In this document: piece after piece, positions 8,325 through 16,176 of the stretch | How the letters are laid out: each line of letters starts with the position of its first letter | Numbering within the stretch: position 1 is the stretch's first letter | Assembly: GCF_020217485.1 (NCBI RefSeq) | Contig: NZ_JAEKMI010000016.1 | Location: 1 to 64,000 of the forward strand | Source of the DNA: Mycobacterium sp. WUMAC-067 | Lineage (GTDB): Bacteria > Actinomycetota > Actinomycetes > Mycobacteriales > Mycobacteriaceae | DNA: 64,000 nucleotides | Direction: 5' to 3' | Translations under genes and position numbers: made by a program | Notes under the pieces: generated by a model | Seen by the model: the letters and a program-made list of their open reading frames with translations, nothing else | Told to the model about the DNA's origin: nothing | Databases searched by the model: none

Positions 8325-9307
8325 ATCGCCTCCAAGACTTTTGGCGGCGTACCCAACGCATCAGTGATGGTGGGATGGGTCAGTGGTGTGAGGGTGCGCG
8401 CGATCGCGTCGACGACGAGACGCGGCGCGTCGTGCAGGAGCATGTGTCCGCCGGCGGCTGCGTGCAGATGGACTGCCCCCGGGATGCCGGCGGCCAGGTC
8501 GTGAGCATGGGCGACAGGGGTGACGGTGTCGGTGCCTCCGCTGACCACCACGGTGCGAGCAGCGATGGCGGCGAGCTCGTTGTAGCGGTCGTAGGTTTGC
8601 AGGCTGGACAGGAAGCCGACGGCGGTGGCCAGCGGTGTGCGTTGCATTGCGTCGGCCGCGGTCTCGACGAACGCGGCCCGCTCAGCGCTGCCGAGACCGG
8701 CAAGGCGGCTGAATGTTCGGCATGCCGGCCGGATGAGTGACCGTGCAGTCTGGTCGGCCCCGCGGTGCGGGGCGTGGTCGACGACAGTGCCGAGCATCCC
8801 GACAGCGGGGAGGCTCAGGAGTCGGCCGATGCCGCGCTGTGCGAGTCGGCCGGCGGCAGTGGCCACCAGGACGAGCCCAACCGGGGTGATGGGCCGCCGC
8901 AGGGCCGGAAGCACGAGGTAGGTGAGCGCGGTCATGCCGCCCATGCTGTGGCCTGCCAGTGTGACGGGCCCGGCGACGTTGAGGACGGTGAGTACCTGAG
9001 CGAGGTCGTCGGCGAGCTGCTCGATGCGGTAGGTGCGCAGAGGTGCCTCGGCGGATCGACCGTGGCCGCGGTAATCGAAGGTGATGATCCGAAGGTCCGG
9101 CCGCGCGCGGCGCAGGAGCCGGATCTGGATGCTCCAGCTGATTTGGGAGAGACAGAATCCGTGCAGGAGCACGACGGTGTGCCGGGTCGGTGTGGAGCTC
9201 GGGTAGTCGGACACGGCCAGCGCGGTTCCATCCGCGGTGAGCACTCGCCGTTCGATCACAGGCGAGACGGCGGTTACGTCACTGGTGCTGCCAGTTGCGG
9301 TGGCCAT
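8321..9307 (-). CDS. Alpha/beta-hydrolase
   Basis: The 328-residue protein has a complete alpha/beta-hydrolase signature. An oxyanion-hole HG lies at 49-50 (VVLLHGFC). The nucleophile elbow GHSMGG has Ser121, a following strand ends in an acid (SGGTDTVTP), and the late catalytic His is in GGHMLLHDAP. FDYRGHGRS is also typical. It should hydrolyse an ester, lipid or epoxide-like substrate that cannot be predicted. There is no signal peptide. It lies in the whiB-like/ParB-like operon, overlapping the following gene by four bases. Confidence 0.82.
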   Translation of the reverse strand: MATATGSTSDVTAVSPVIERRVLTADGTALAVSDYPSSTPTRHTVVLLHGFCLSQISWSIQIRLLRRARPDLRIITFDYRGHGRSAEAPLRTYRIEQLADDLAQVLTVLNVAGPVTLAGHSMGGMTALTYLVLPALRRPITPVGLVLVATAAGRLAQRGIGRLLSLPAVGMLGTVVDHAPHRGADQTARSLIRPACRTFSRLAGLGSAERAAFVETAADAMQRTPLATAVGFLSSLQTYDRYNELAAIAARTVVVSGGTDTVTPVAHAHDLAAGIPGAVHLHAAAGGHMLLHDAPRLVVDAIARTLTPLTHPTITDALGTPPKVLEAI

Positions 9308-9325
9308 GATCTGTCACAACCGGGC

Positions 9326-10180
9326 TCAGGACGCTGCTGCCAAGGATGACGGCCGGCGGACGCCGGCTTGCGGTGAGCGCTTCGTAAAGTCTTTGGGCTT
9401 ATCAAGTTTGGGCCCTTTGGTGCGGTTGTAGGTGTTCACGATGACCAGGGCCGCAAGTTTCGGCAGGCTGCCGCGTTCGTATTCGCGCAGCGCGACGGCT
9501 TTGGCTTTGAACTGCCGTGGTGACACGTCGACCATGGCGTCGGCGAGGCGCTCGACGTTGATTGCCTTGCCGTAGTGCCACAGCACCAACGCAGTGCCAT
9601 GCACGAGGGGCGAGTCAAAGGCCTCGACCTCGACACCCCAGACCTCGGTGATCAGGCCGAGTGTCTCACGCAGGAGCGGCTGGCCACCGAGCTTGAAGAC
9701 TTTCTCGCAGGTCGATACGCAGCGGACCGAACCGTTGGTCGGAGAATCCTCGACGCGCAGGCCGGCGTCTTCGACGACCGATTCGACCGCGAGAACGGCG
9801 GGATCGCCGGCGCCACGGCGGGCGTTCCACCGGTCCCATCCGGTGAGGCGGGTTCGTTTGGCGTCGATCTCGTAGAACAGGTGCGCCTCATCTCGGGCGG
9901 TGAGTCCGGCGTGGATGTTGGCTACCAGTACGGCTTTTGGGTCGCGCAGCTTGGCTGCGGCGTAGCGGTGCTGGCCGTCGACGACCGCGTACCGGGGTTG
10001 CTGGTCGGATCCGCGGTCGGAGACCTCGATGACCCCGATGAGCGGTGGTTCCCAGGATTCGGCAAGTCGCCGGGCCCGGGGCAGGTCCAGTGGACGCTGG
10101 TAGCTGTGGTCGACGAACAGTTCGGTGACGGCGAGTGCGGCGATGTAGGGCGCGGGACGGGTTGTAGCGGTGGTGGTCAT
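9326..10180 (-). CDS. ParB/sulfiredoxin-fold protein, DUF6551-like
   Basis: The 284-residue protein carries the ParB-like box DGQHR at 68-72 within YAVVDGQHRYAAAKL, preceded by a strand-helix start (ELFVDHSYQRPLD). A helical C-terminal part follows. Such proteins in actinobacterial plasmids and phages form a separate family from segregation ParB, and some related folds are nucleases or CTPases. No ParA partner lies nearby, so partition is not supported. A good ribosome site (AAGGAG) precedes the ATG. The start overlaps the stop of the 85-residue gene (ATGA). Confidence 0.72.
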   Translation of the reverse strand: MTTTATTRPAPYIAALAVTELFVDHSYQRPLDLPRARRLAESWEPPLIGVIEVSDRGSDQQPRYAVVDGQHRYAAAKLRDPKAVLVANIHAGLTARDEAHLFYEIDAKRTRLTGWDRWNARRGAGDPAVLAVESVVEDAGLRVEDSPTNGSVRCVSTCEKVFKLGGQPLLRETLGLITEVWGVEVEAFDSPLVHGTALVLWHYGKAINVERLADAMVDVSPRQFKAKAVALREYERGSLPKLAALVIVNTYNRTKGPKLDKPKDFTKRSPQAGVRRPSSLAAAS

Positions 10181-10434
10181 GGCGTGGTTTCTCCTTGGCG
10201 CGGTTGGTTGACACGCAGGCCGGAGTCACCGGCCAGAAACTGGGGGAGTGGCTTGCCGAGGAATTCGGCGACAGAGATGACGGCGGTGTTGATTTCGACG
10301 CCGGCAAGGCTCAACAGCAGATCGCGTTTGAGCGTGGAAGGTAGGCGGTCCCAACAGGTATCGCACGGATGGCGTGGGTCGGATACGGGCGTTCCGCATC
10401 CGCCTGTGCAGGTGGGGTGGAGGGTGGTTTCCAC
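10177..10434 (-). CDS. Small four-cysteine protein, possibly a zinc finger
   Basis: The 85-residue product opens with a compact cysteine pattern (CTGGCGTPVSDPRHPCDTCW). Two C-x3-C / C-x2-C pairs could bind one zinc ion. The rest is helical (LKRDLLLSLAGVEI). It lies 15 bases after the WhiB-like gene and is coupled to the ParB-like gene by an ATGA overlap. Its function is unknown. A nucleic-acid or protein-binding adaptor is plausible. Confidence 0.55.
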   Translation of the reverse strand: METTLHPTCTGGCGTPVSDPRHPCDTCWDRLPSTLKRDLLLSLAGVEINTAVISVAEFLGKPLPQFLAGDSGLRVNQPRQGETTP

Positions 10435-10449
10435 GGTGCTGTCTGCTCT

Positions 10450-10875
10450 TCAGGCGGCGGTCGCGGTGGCTGATCGGCGCCGGCGATGCGCGGTCGCGGC
10501 CGGCAGTTCCGGAGCCGGAGCGTGGCCCAGCTCGATCGGTCGACGCTGCTCGAACTGGTCGAGGAGCTGCGCGTAGATCTTTTCGAGTGCGGCGGCCTTG
10601 TCGCCCGGGAAAACGACTCCGCCCCACACGCCGTGGGTCGCGCGACTGGCGACCGCGTTGTAGCCGCAGCGCCCGATGAACGGGCAGGCCTTGCACATCC
10701 GCGCAGCGCGTTCACGGCTGCGGTCGTTGGAAAACCAGGGATCGTTGCCGGGCCCCGGCTTGGTGGCCGTGCATGGCCGAGGCTCCGAGGTCTCGAAAAG
10801 CCTCGTGGCCGGAACTTGACCGAAATCATCGGCAAGCCGAGCAGTGGGTGTGTGGCCGGAATCAACGGTAGTCAT
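10450..10875 (-). CDS. WhiB-like iron-sulfur transcription factor
   Basis: The 141-residue protein has the WhiB cysteine pattern C-Xn-C-X2-C-X5-C (Cys35, 61, 64, 70; context MCKACPFIGRC). The turn GVWGG follows at 82-86, then a basic tail. WhiB-like proteins bind a [4Fe-4S] cluster and the primary sigma factor to tune transcription, and are restricted to actinobacteria and their phages and plasmids. The gene heads a minus-strand operon and diverges from an XRE gene across a repeat-rich operator region. GAGGGG precedes the ATG. Longer than typical phage WhiB proteins because of the Pro/Ala-rich C-terminus. Confidence 0.85.
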   Translation of the reverse strand: MTTVDSGHTPTARLADDFGQVPATRLFETSEPRPCTATKPGPGNDPWFSNDRSRERAARMCKACPFIGRCGYNAVASRATHGVWGGVVFPGDKAAALEKIYAQLLDQFEQRRPIELGHAPAPELPAATAHRRRRSATATAA

Positions 10876-10890
10876 GATGCGTCCCCTCTA

Positions 10891-10920
10891 GTACCGACAA
10901 ATACCGATAATTACCGACAA
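10891..10920. promoter_or_regulatory. Three 10-bp direct repeats, likely operator
   Basis: Three head-to-tail copies read gtaccgacaa, ataccgataa and ttaccgacaa, differing at two or three bases. The 10-base period places all copies on one face of the helix. They lie between the divergent WhiB-like and XRE genes, 15 bases from the whiB start. Either product could bind there. Confidence 0.6.
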
Positions 10921-11003
10921 CTTAGCACGCTTTCGCGCGGTTTCAACCGTCAAATGCACAGGAATCGTCGGTTTTTGCGCGTCGTGCGGCAAGATATGGG
11001 GCT

Positions 11004-11495
11004 GTGGACTGGGAAAAGCTAGGCGTGGTCGTGCGCGATCGCCGTGCCGAACTCGGTCTCACTCAGACCGATGTCAACGAACTCGGTGGCCCATCTGTCC
11101 TCACGCTGCGCGCGATAGAAAACAATCGGGCCGGCCGGCTGAGCCCCCGGTTACGCCGCTCCCTCGAACGGGCACTGAAGTGGGAGAGCGGCAGCATCGA
11201 AGCGGTTCTCGAGGGTGGTGTGCCGAAAGAGATCCAGCAACCATCCGCACCGTCGCCCCCGCCATCTCCTGGCGGTGACCGCTTCGCGCTGGCCAGGCGC
11301 GTTCTATCGATGAAAGAGACGTTTGGCAAGCACCGCGATCAGATGGAACAGACTGCGCGCGAGGCTCTTTCGGAAGAGATCACTCGTTCTGCCAGAGAGG
11401 CTGAAGAAGGAATTATCACGCTGATGCCTTGGCTGGATGAGGCTGAGCGTGGTGAAGCGATTAGTTTGCTGGCGGAGTTGCGGGCGGAAGTCTGA
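11004..11495 (+). CDS. XRE-family regulator with coiled-coil tail
   Basis: The GTG start gives 163 residues. A Cro/C1 helix-turn-helix occupies about residues 5-60 (VVVRDRRAELGLTQTDVNEL, then LTLRAIENNRAG). A Pro-rich hinge (PSAPSPPPSPGGD) and an acidic helical segment follow that probably oligomerises. No Shine-Dalgarno sequence is seen, so a leaderless transcript is possible. It diverges from the WhiB-like operon and is the best candidate to bind the 10-bp repeats between them. Confidence 0.78.
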   Translation: MDWEKLGVVVRDRRAELGLTQTDVNELGGPSVLTLRAIENNRAGRLSPRLRRSLERALKWESGSIEAVLEGGVPKEIQQPSAPSPPPSPGGDRFALARRVLSMKETFGKHRDQMEQTAREALSEEITRSAREAEEGIITLMPWLDEAERGEAISLLAELRAEV

Positions 11496-11496
11496 T

Positions 11497-11808
11497 CTAG
11501 TCCCGACCACCGATGCGGCGGTCGGCGATGTTGATCACCTTGGCCAGTGGCCTATTGGCCGCTTTCGATGTGAGTCCCTTCAAGGCCTGTTTTGGCGACC
11601 GCGGCGCGGAGTTGACGAGGTCGTCGAGATCCTGGACGTGTGCGTCGAGCTCGGCGAGTACATCCGCATCGGACCGGTTCGCTTCTTCTTCTGCTAGTTC
11701 GGCCAGTCTCATCAGGTCTTTCTCGACTTGGTCGTATAGGTCTTGGTCGGTTTCGTTGTGCAGCTCGTCGTCGAGATCGCTGTGCCGGCCGAGTTTGTCG
11801 TTCTCCAT
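11497..11808 (-). CDS. Small acidic protein of unknown function
   Basis: From ATG 11808 the product has 103 residues, strongly acidic and helical in the first two thirds (DLYDQVEKDLMRLAELAEEE). A more basic tail follows (KALKGLTSKAANRPLAK-like). The frame is open much further upstream, but that part is Arg-rich shadow sequence of the divergent gene. It converges with the XRE gene, the stops being one base apart. The family is not recognised. Confidence 0.55.
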   Translation of the reverse strand: MENDKLGRHSDLDDELHNETDQDLYDQVEKDLMRLAELAEEEANRSDADVLAELDAHVQDLDDLVNSAPRSPKQALKGLTSKAANRPLAKVINIADRRIGGRD

Positions 11809-11921
11809 GGTTGTCGATGAGACGTCGCGGCGAGCGGATGCGCCACATTGAAAACGAATTGAGCTATGAGTTTCCACGTCTTCCAGCAGGCAGGGCGACT
11901 CGCCTCCGATAGCTGTCGCGC

Positions 11922-12653
11922 ATGTCGGTGCCACGGTTGATAATCCAGAGCATGTTGGACGGATGGTGGGAGGAGCAGGTTGCCGGCGGTGACGCCCGGC
12001 CGCTTCCGGCTGTCTACGATCCGAACCTTCCCGAGCGGAGAGGTTCCGAGCCCGAGCAGCGTCAGCACCATGCGGTGGCCTCGCCGCGGAACGAGTGGGA
12101 GCAGTGGTGGCTCTACGCGCGAGGTGCCGCACGTCGGTTCGCGCAAGGCGTCAGTCCACCTGAGATCGAGGTGTTCGGGCCGGTTCTCGCGGCGGATGAG
12201 TTCGGTCTTCTGGAGGCCGATTTGTCGTACAGCCGGTTGTACGCGGCAGGCGATGGCCAGTATCAGAAGACCGGCATGTTGGTGGTGGGCCGGCCGGCGG
12301 TGATGGTTGGCGCGTTGGCGATGAGTGCAGCGGTCAACCATCGGCGGAAGGTGGCGGCTCGTCGGGATGCGGAACAGCGGTGGCGTGATCACCAGCAAAT
12401 CCAGGTGACGATGACGAACCACCGGCTACTGTGCAACACGCTCGATGCCGGCTTTGAGAGCTACTACTACGGCGGCATCACGGAGTTCTACCCGGATCTC
12501 GACGGTTGGCAGCTGACGCTGGCTTTTGATGGGCAGGTCGCGCCCTTGCGGTTGGCAGGGCCTGCGGCCCCGGCGTTGTGCTTGTGGACGGCAACGGCGG
12601 TACTGGGTGATCGATGGGCCAGAGACAGCCGTCTGGCAAAGCTCTTCGCTTGA
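11922..12653 (+). CDS. Unknown cytosolic protein
   Basis: The 243-residue protein has no signal or clear membrane segment. A central stretch GMLVVGRPAVMVGALAMSAA is followed by a basic segment (NHRRKVAARRDAEQRW). The last 80 residues are probably a beta-rich domain (HRLLCNTLDAGFESYYYGGI and LTLAFDGQVAPLRL). Residues 95-190 may resemble bacterial PH-like domains, but this is only an impression. Its position ahead of the ESX accessory genes suggests, without proof, a link to that system. Confidence 0.6.
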   Translation: MSVPRLIIQSMLDGWWEEQVAGGDARPLPAVYDPNLPERRGSEPEQRQHHAVASPRNEWEQWWLYARGAARRFAQGVSPPEIEVFGPVLAADEFGLLEADLSYSRLYAAGDGQYQKTGMLVVGRPAVMVGALAMSAAVNHRRKVAARRDAEQRWRDHQQIQVTMTNHRLLCNTLDAGFESYYYGGITEFYPDLDGWQLTLAFDGQVAPLRLAGPAAPALCLWTATAVLGDRWARDSRLAKLFA

Positions 12654-12698
12654 GATATTTGGCGCTGCTTGACTGCTGTGAGCGGCGGAAGTCGGCGG

Positions 12699-12710
12699 TA
12701 GCATCGGCCT
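12699..12710 (+). promoter_or_regulatory. Leaderless-type -10 element before the 12711 gene
   Basis: TAGCAT fits the mycobacterial -10 consensus TANNNT and is separated by exactly six bases from ATG 12711. Transcription would start at or next to the start codon, and no Shine-Dalgarno sequence is present. The same geometry recurs before three other genes in this region. Confidence 0.5.
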
Positions 12711-12980
12711 ATGGCGTCATCCATGCATATGTCAGCTTCGGACACCGCTGGTGGTCTTGCTGCCGCTGCGGCCGCGCGAGGGTGCACAGCGGGTGCGGGA
12801 CTGCCGGCGCTGCCAGTCGGGACATACATCGCTCCGTACACCGCTGAGTTGGGGGTGCTCTTGGCGTCGGCGTCGGCGTCTCTGGCGGCAAAGGTGGCGT
12901 TCGGGTCTGTTACCTCGGTGGCGAGTGTGACCTCGGTGGAAACGACCGAGGAACTCAGCACGGGCGTGCTGACGACGTAA
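12711..12980 (+). CDS. Small Ala/Ser-rich protein, ESX-associated
   Basis: The 89-residue product is rich in Ala, Ser, Thr and Val, with a helical centre (YTAELGVLLASASASLAAK). A repetitive tail (SVTSVASVTSVET) follows. It lacks a WxG turn, so it is not a classical WXG100 protein. It heads a likely transcript with the Pro-rich membrane protein 28 bases downstream and the EspK-like gene. A small secreted or chaperone-like partner of that system is possible. The family is not recognised. Confidence 0.5.
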   Translation: MASSMHMSASDTAGGLAAAAAARGCTAGAGLPALPVGTYIAPYTAELGVLLASASASLAAKVAFGSVTSVASVTSVETTEELSTGVLTT

Positions 12981-13008
12981 CGAGAGGCTTCTGGAGGGGG
13001 CGAAACCA

Positions 13009-13650
13009 ATGACCACGACATCGCCGTGGGCACCGCAGACCGGATCGGTTCCGGTTCATGGCCCGGCCGACCGGCCGCTGCCACCGCCACCTCCTAGCCA
13101 GAGTGTTCCACCGCAACCACCGGCAGCACCGCCTCCTCCTGCCGATCGGCGGGGACGGCGTCCCAGCCTGTGGGTGATCGTGCTCGCCATGGCCATCCTG
13201 ATGGTCGTCGCCGTGGCCGCCACGGCAGCGATCACCTACGCGATCGCCCGGAACAGTGCCACAGCCGAACCACCGCCAGCCTCAACGACCGCGACTTCCA
13301 GCGAGCCTCAATTCAGCGCCGCCGAGCAAAGTGAAGCTAAGGCAAGAGTCTGTGGGACTTTCGACAACTCACTGCGAGGCCAAACTGGCGAGGGCGGCCT
13401 GCGTTTGAATGGTGATCTCAACGTGCCGGTAATGCTGCGCAGCTTGAACAGCATCATTGCGGTGCAGAATGCGTTAACACCGGCCGTACCAACGGAAGTT
13501 GCTGACGCAACGCATGCATACGTTGAATCCGCTTTGGAACTCAATTCAGCTGCAATCAGAAACGTGTCGGTAGACGAGGGTAATCGTTTGAACACAAAGA
13601 CGAATGATGCGATCTTCGCCCTCGCTGACGTGTGCGGGTTGCCGCGCTGA
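13009..13650 (+). CDS. Pro-rich single-pass membrane protein
   Basis: The 213-residue protein has a Pro-rich cytosolic N-terminus (about 1-50), one transmembrane helix (about 54-77, LWVIVLAMAILMVVAVAATA) and a Ser/Thr/Pro linker. An extracytoplasmic domain of about 110 residues follows, with two cysteines (VCGTFD and DVCGLP) that may form a disulfide. This architecture is common for membrane proteins encoded beside EspK-like genes in mycobacterial ESX loci. GGAGGGGG precedes ATG 13009. The stop overlaps the next start (TGATG). Confidence 0.72.
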   Translation: MTTTSPWAPQTGSVPVHGPADRPLPPPPPSQSVPPQPPAAPPPPADRRGRRPSLWVIVLAMAILMVVAVAATAAITYAIARNSATAEPPPASTTATSSEPQFSAAEQSEAKARVCGTFDNSLRGQTGEGGLRLNGDLNVPVMLRSLNSIIAVQNALTPAVPTEVADATHAYVESALELNSAAIRNVSVDEGNRLNTKTNDAIFALADVCGLPR

Positions 13651-16043
13651 TGGCGGCCGTCACTCCGAAGCCGCCTGCGCCGGATATCGTCGCTCCTAAG
13701 CAGTATTCGGACACTGCGCAGGAGCAGATGGGGCAGTTGCTCAAGCGGTTCATTGCTGCGAAACCTTCAAAGCCTGACTCTTTCGTGCCAGGTTGCGGGA
13801 TGTCGGGCGGCGGTGACGTTCAGCTCCAGCCTGGTTTGTACACAGCGTCTCTAGTAGGTCCGGATGTATGGCCGACTGAGTCGGAGACGGAGCTTGCTGC
13901 GGCCGCCGACCGCCTTGCGCAGCTCGCCAGTGATCACACGACTGCATCCGCTGAGGCGAAAAGCCAATCAGATCAGGTCTTTTCGAATAGTTGGACTGCG
14001 GGCGACGGGGCGGAAGCTGCGCAGGCGCATTATTGGAGTGAGCATCAAGCTCACGAGCATCTGATTGATGTTCTCACCACGGGCTCGGCCGGCATGCGTC
14101 GCCTGGGCGAGGATGTCGGGCGGACCAAGCGACTCATTCGGGAAGCGCACGACACAGCGCACCGTGAGATCGAGGCTGTCCTGAAGTCGAACAACTTAGT
14201 GGTCGGAATCGCGGCCGTCGCACCAATCCTCACGACCTACCGCACTCAGATCAACGCACATGCAGCCGAACTACGAGGCTTCGTGACAACCGAAACACAA
14301 AGCCTCACGAACAAATTCGGAGCACCCGAATCGCCCGGCAAGGATCCGGGCAAAGGAATAGGTGGCGACGACTGGAGCGGCGGAAAAGAGAAGCCCGTTG
14401 AGGGCAGTGGAGACGGATCGACCGGCGGGCTCGGAAGAGATCCGTACTCACCTTCCGGGGGAGGCGGAACGAAAACCGGCGGCCACAGTCAACCGTCGGA
14501 TATGTCGAAAGGGCTGGCCGGTGCACCATGGAGCCCAGCCGCCGGAACACCATCTTCGCCGGCGTCTCCGAAGATGCCGTCGTTGCCGTCGGCACCGTCT
14601 GCGCCTGGTGGTGGCGCGTCACCGTTGAGTGGTGCGGCCAGTGGTGGCATGGGTCCGATGTCGGGGTTGCTTGGTGGGGCGAATCCGGCTGGTATGGCGG
14701 GCAATGTGGGTAGTCCGGCGTCTTCTGTGCAGGGTCAGTCGTCGCAGGCTATGCGGGCGGCGTTTGGTGGTGATTTCGGTCGGGGTTTAGCTGCGGCGTC
14801 GAATGCTGCGGGGTCGATGCCTGTTACGCCGGCTCAGCCTGTTCCTCAGACTCCGGCATCGCCGTTGGCTGCGCCGATGGGTTCTGCGTCGCCGGCGGCG
14901 GCGCCTGCGACGATGAGTGCTCCTGCGGCTCCGGCGGTGTCGTCGGCGCCGGTGGGTGCTGGTGGTCCGATGGGTGTTCCGGCTGCTGGTGGTGGTCCTG
15001 GTGGGCAGATGACGTCGTATGGGTCGGTGTTGCCGCCCGCCGGGGGCGCTGGTGCGCCGCCGGCGATGGGTGGTGGTGCGGTGCCTCCGCCGCCGCCGGG
15101 TGCGGTGCCTCCGCCTTCTGCGGGAGCTCCTGGCGCGACTGGGCTTCTACCTGTGGGTGGGGGCAGTGGTGGCGGTGGCCGGTTGGGTCGCGACATTTCG
15201 ATGACAGATCTGGAGAGTGCGCGCAAGGTTGTCGCTGATTTGGCGGCGGCGTCGAGCGCGGTGTATCCGGGTCTGGAGTGGGCTGTGGGTGTGGCGCGCG
15301 GCGTTTCGGGTCAGCCTGAGTTGTGGATTGCGACGAATGAGGGTGCTGGTTATGTGCCGGCCGGCGTGTTTGTGCCGAGGTCGATGCCGTTGGCGGCGCG
15401 GTTCGATTCGACGTTCGATGCTCGGTGGTTTGGGTGGTTCAATCCGGCTGAGACGGTGTTGAGAGCGATCCAGGCTCGCGGTGATGCGGTGTCGGCGGTG
15501 GCGTCGACGTTTATGTCGCGGTCGGATCTGGTTGATGAGAGTGTCGCGGATGTGGCGGTCGGTGTGCCGGCTGCTGGTGGTCCGGATGAGGCTGAGGCGT
15601 CGCGGCTGGTGCGGAGTCGGTCGCATCGTTTGGAAACCGTTGCGCCAGGTCTGTATCTGGATTTGACGGGTGGCGATCCAGGTGCGGTGGATGCGTATGT
15701 GCGTCATGTGACTCAGCAGGCGGTGTTCAATTGTGGGCCGGAGTTGTCGCCGGCGGCTCAGGCTGTGGCGAGGGCTGTGGTGGCGGGTCGGTGGCCGGCG
15801 TCTGGTGAGTGGTCGGCGTTGCGTGATGAGTATTCGTCGGCACGGTTGATGGCGGGTTCGCAGCGGCCCGGTGTGATCGGCATTGAGGATCCGCAACAGT
15901 CGGTGGCGTACCAGCGCGATTTCGCCGAGTGCCGGCGGCTGGAAGTGCTGACCTGTTGGGAGAGTGGAACTCCGGCGGATGTGGTGTACGCGGCCTGGTG
16001 CGCTGGTGTGCCCACACCGTCGTTCGCACCGGTCAACGCGTAG
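13650..16043 (+). CDS. EspK-like ESX secretion-associated protein
   Basis: The start is set at ATG 13650, overlapping the previous stop, giving 797 residues. An N-terminal helical region (about 65-260) includes a WxxG-like turn (SNSWTAGDGAEAA), as in ESX substrates. A Pro/Gly/Ala-rich disordered middle follows (about 265-525). A C-terminal globular domain (about 530-797; WAVGVARGVSGQPELWIATN, ARWFGWFNP) matches what I know of the DUF5631/DUF5632 part of EspK. EspK family proteins act as accessory factors or substrate escorts of ESX systems. A truncated IS607 element begins directly after the stop. Confidence 0.7.
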   Translation: MAAVTPKPPAPDIVAPKQYSDTAQEQMGQLLKRFIAAKPSKPDSFVPGCGMSGGGDVQLQPGLYTASLVGPDVWPTESETELAAAADRLAQLASDHTTASAEAKSQSDQVFSNSWTAGDGAEAAQAHYWSEHQAHEHLIDVLTTGSAGMRRLGEDVGRTKRLIREAHDTAHREIEAVLKSNNLVVGIAAVAPILTTYRTQINAHAAELRGFVTTETQSLTNKFGAPESPGKDPGKGIGGDDWSGGKEKPVEGSGDGSTGGLGRDPYSPSGGGGTKTGGHSQPSDMSKGLAGAPWSPAAGTPSSPASPKMPSLPSAPSAPGGGASPLSGAASGGMGPMSGLLGGANPAGMAGNVGSPASSVQGQSSQAMRAAFGGDFGRGLAAASNAAGSMPVTPAQPVPQTPASPLAAPMGSASPAAAPATMSAPAAPAVSSAPVGAGGPMGVPAAGGGPGGQMTSYGSVLPPAGGAGAPPAMGGGAVPPPPPGAVPPPSAGAPGATGLLPVGGGSGGGGRLGRDISMTDLESARKVVADLAAASSAVYPGLEWAVGVARGVSGQPELWIATNEGAGYVPAGVFVPRSMPLAARFDSTFDARWFGWFNPAETVLRAIQARGDAVSAVASTFMSRSDLVDESVADVAVGVPAAGGPDEAEASRLVRSRSHRLETVAPGLYLDLTGGDPGAVDAYVRHVTQQAVFNCGPELSPAAQAVARAVVAGRWPASGEWSALRDEYSSARLMAGSQRPGVIGIEDPQQSVAYQRDFAECRRLEVLTCWESGTPADVVYAAWCAGVPTPSFAPVNA

Positions 16044-16045
16044 TC

Positions 16046-16176
16046 ATGTGGTGCGCGACATGATCGAGGTGCTGACCTCGATGTGTGTGCGCCTGTGTGG
16101 CCGCCGCGGTGCGCGCAACCAGGCGTTGCGAGCAGTGACCGCCACCAGACAGGCCGAGGTGGTTGCTGGTGGCTAG
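16046..16176 (+). pseudogene. 3' remnant of an IS607-type tnpA serine recombinase
   Basis: About 42 codons read VVRDMIEVLTSMCVRL and CGRRGARNQALRAV before TAG. This is the C-terminal end typical of IS607 TnpA resolvases, which normally have about 200 residues. The match begins directly after the EspK-like stop, so the 5' four fifths of the gene are gone. The reading frame overlaps the start of the tnpB that follows, as in intact IS607 elements. Confidence 0.72.

Noticed and set aside
9326..10180. ParB partition protein
   Set aside because: No ParA gene or parS-like repeats are adjacent, and the overall architecture differs from segregation ParB. The ATPase of ParA type at 35178 belongs to the ESX operon.
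11508..11920. Plus-strand open frames opposite the small acidic gene
   Set aside because: Their products are Arg/Ser-rich and lack ribosome sites, while the minus-strand 103-residue frame has protein-like composition.
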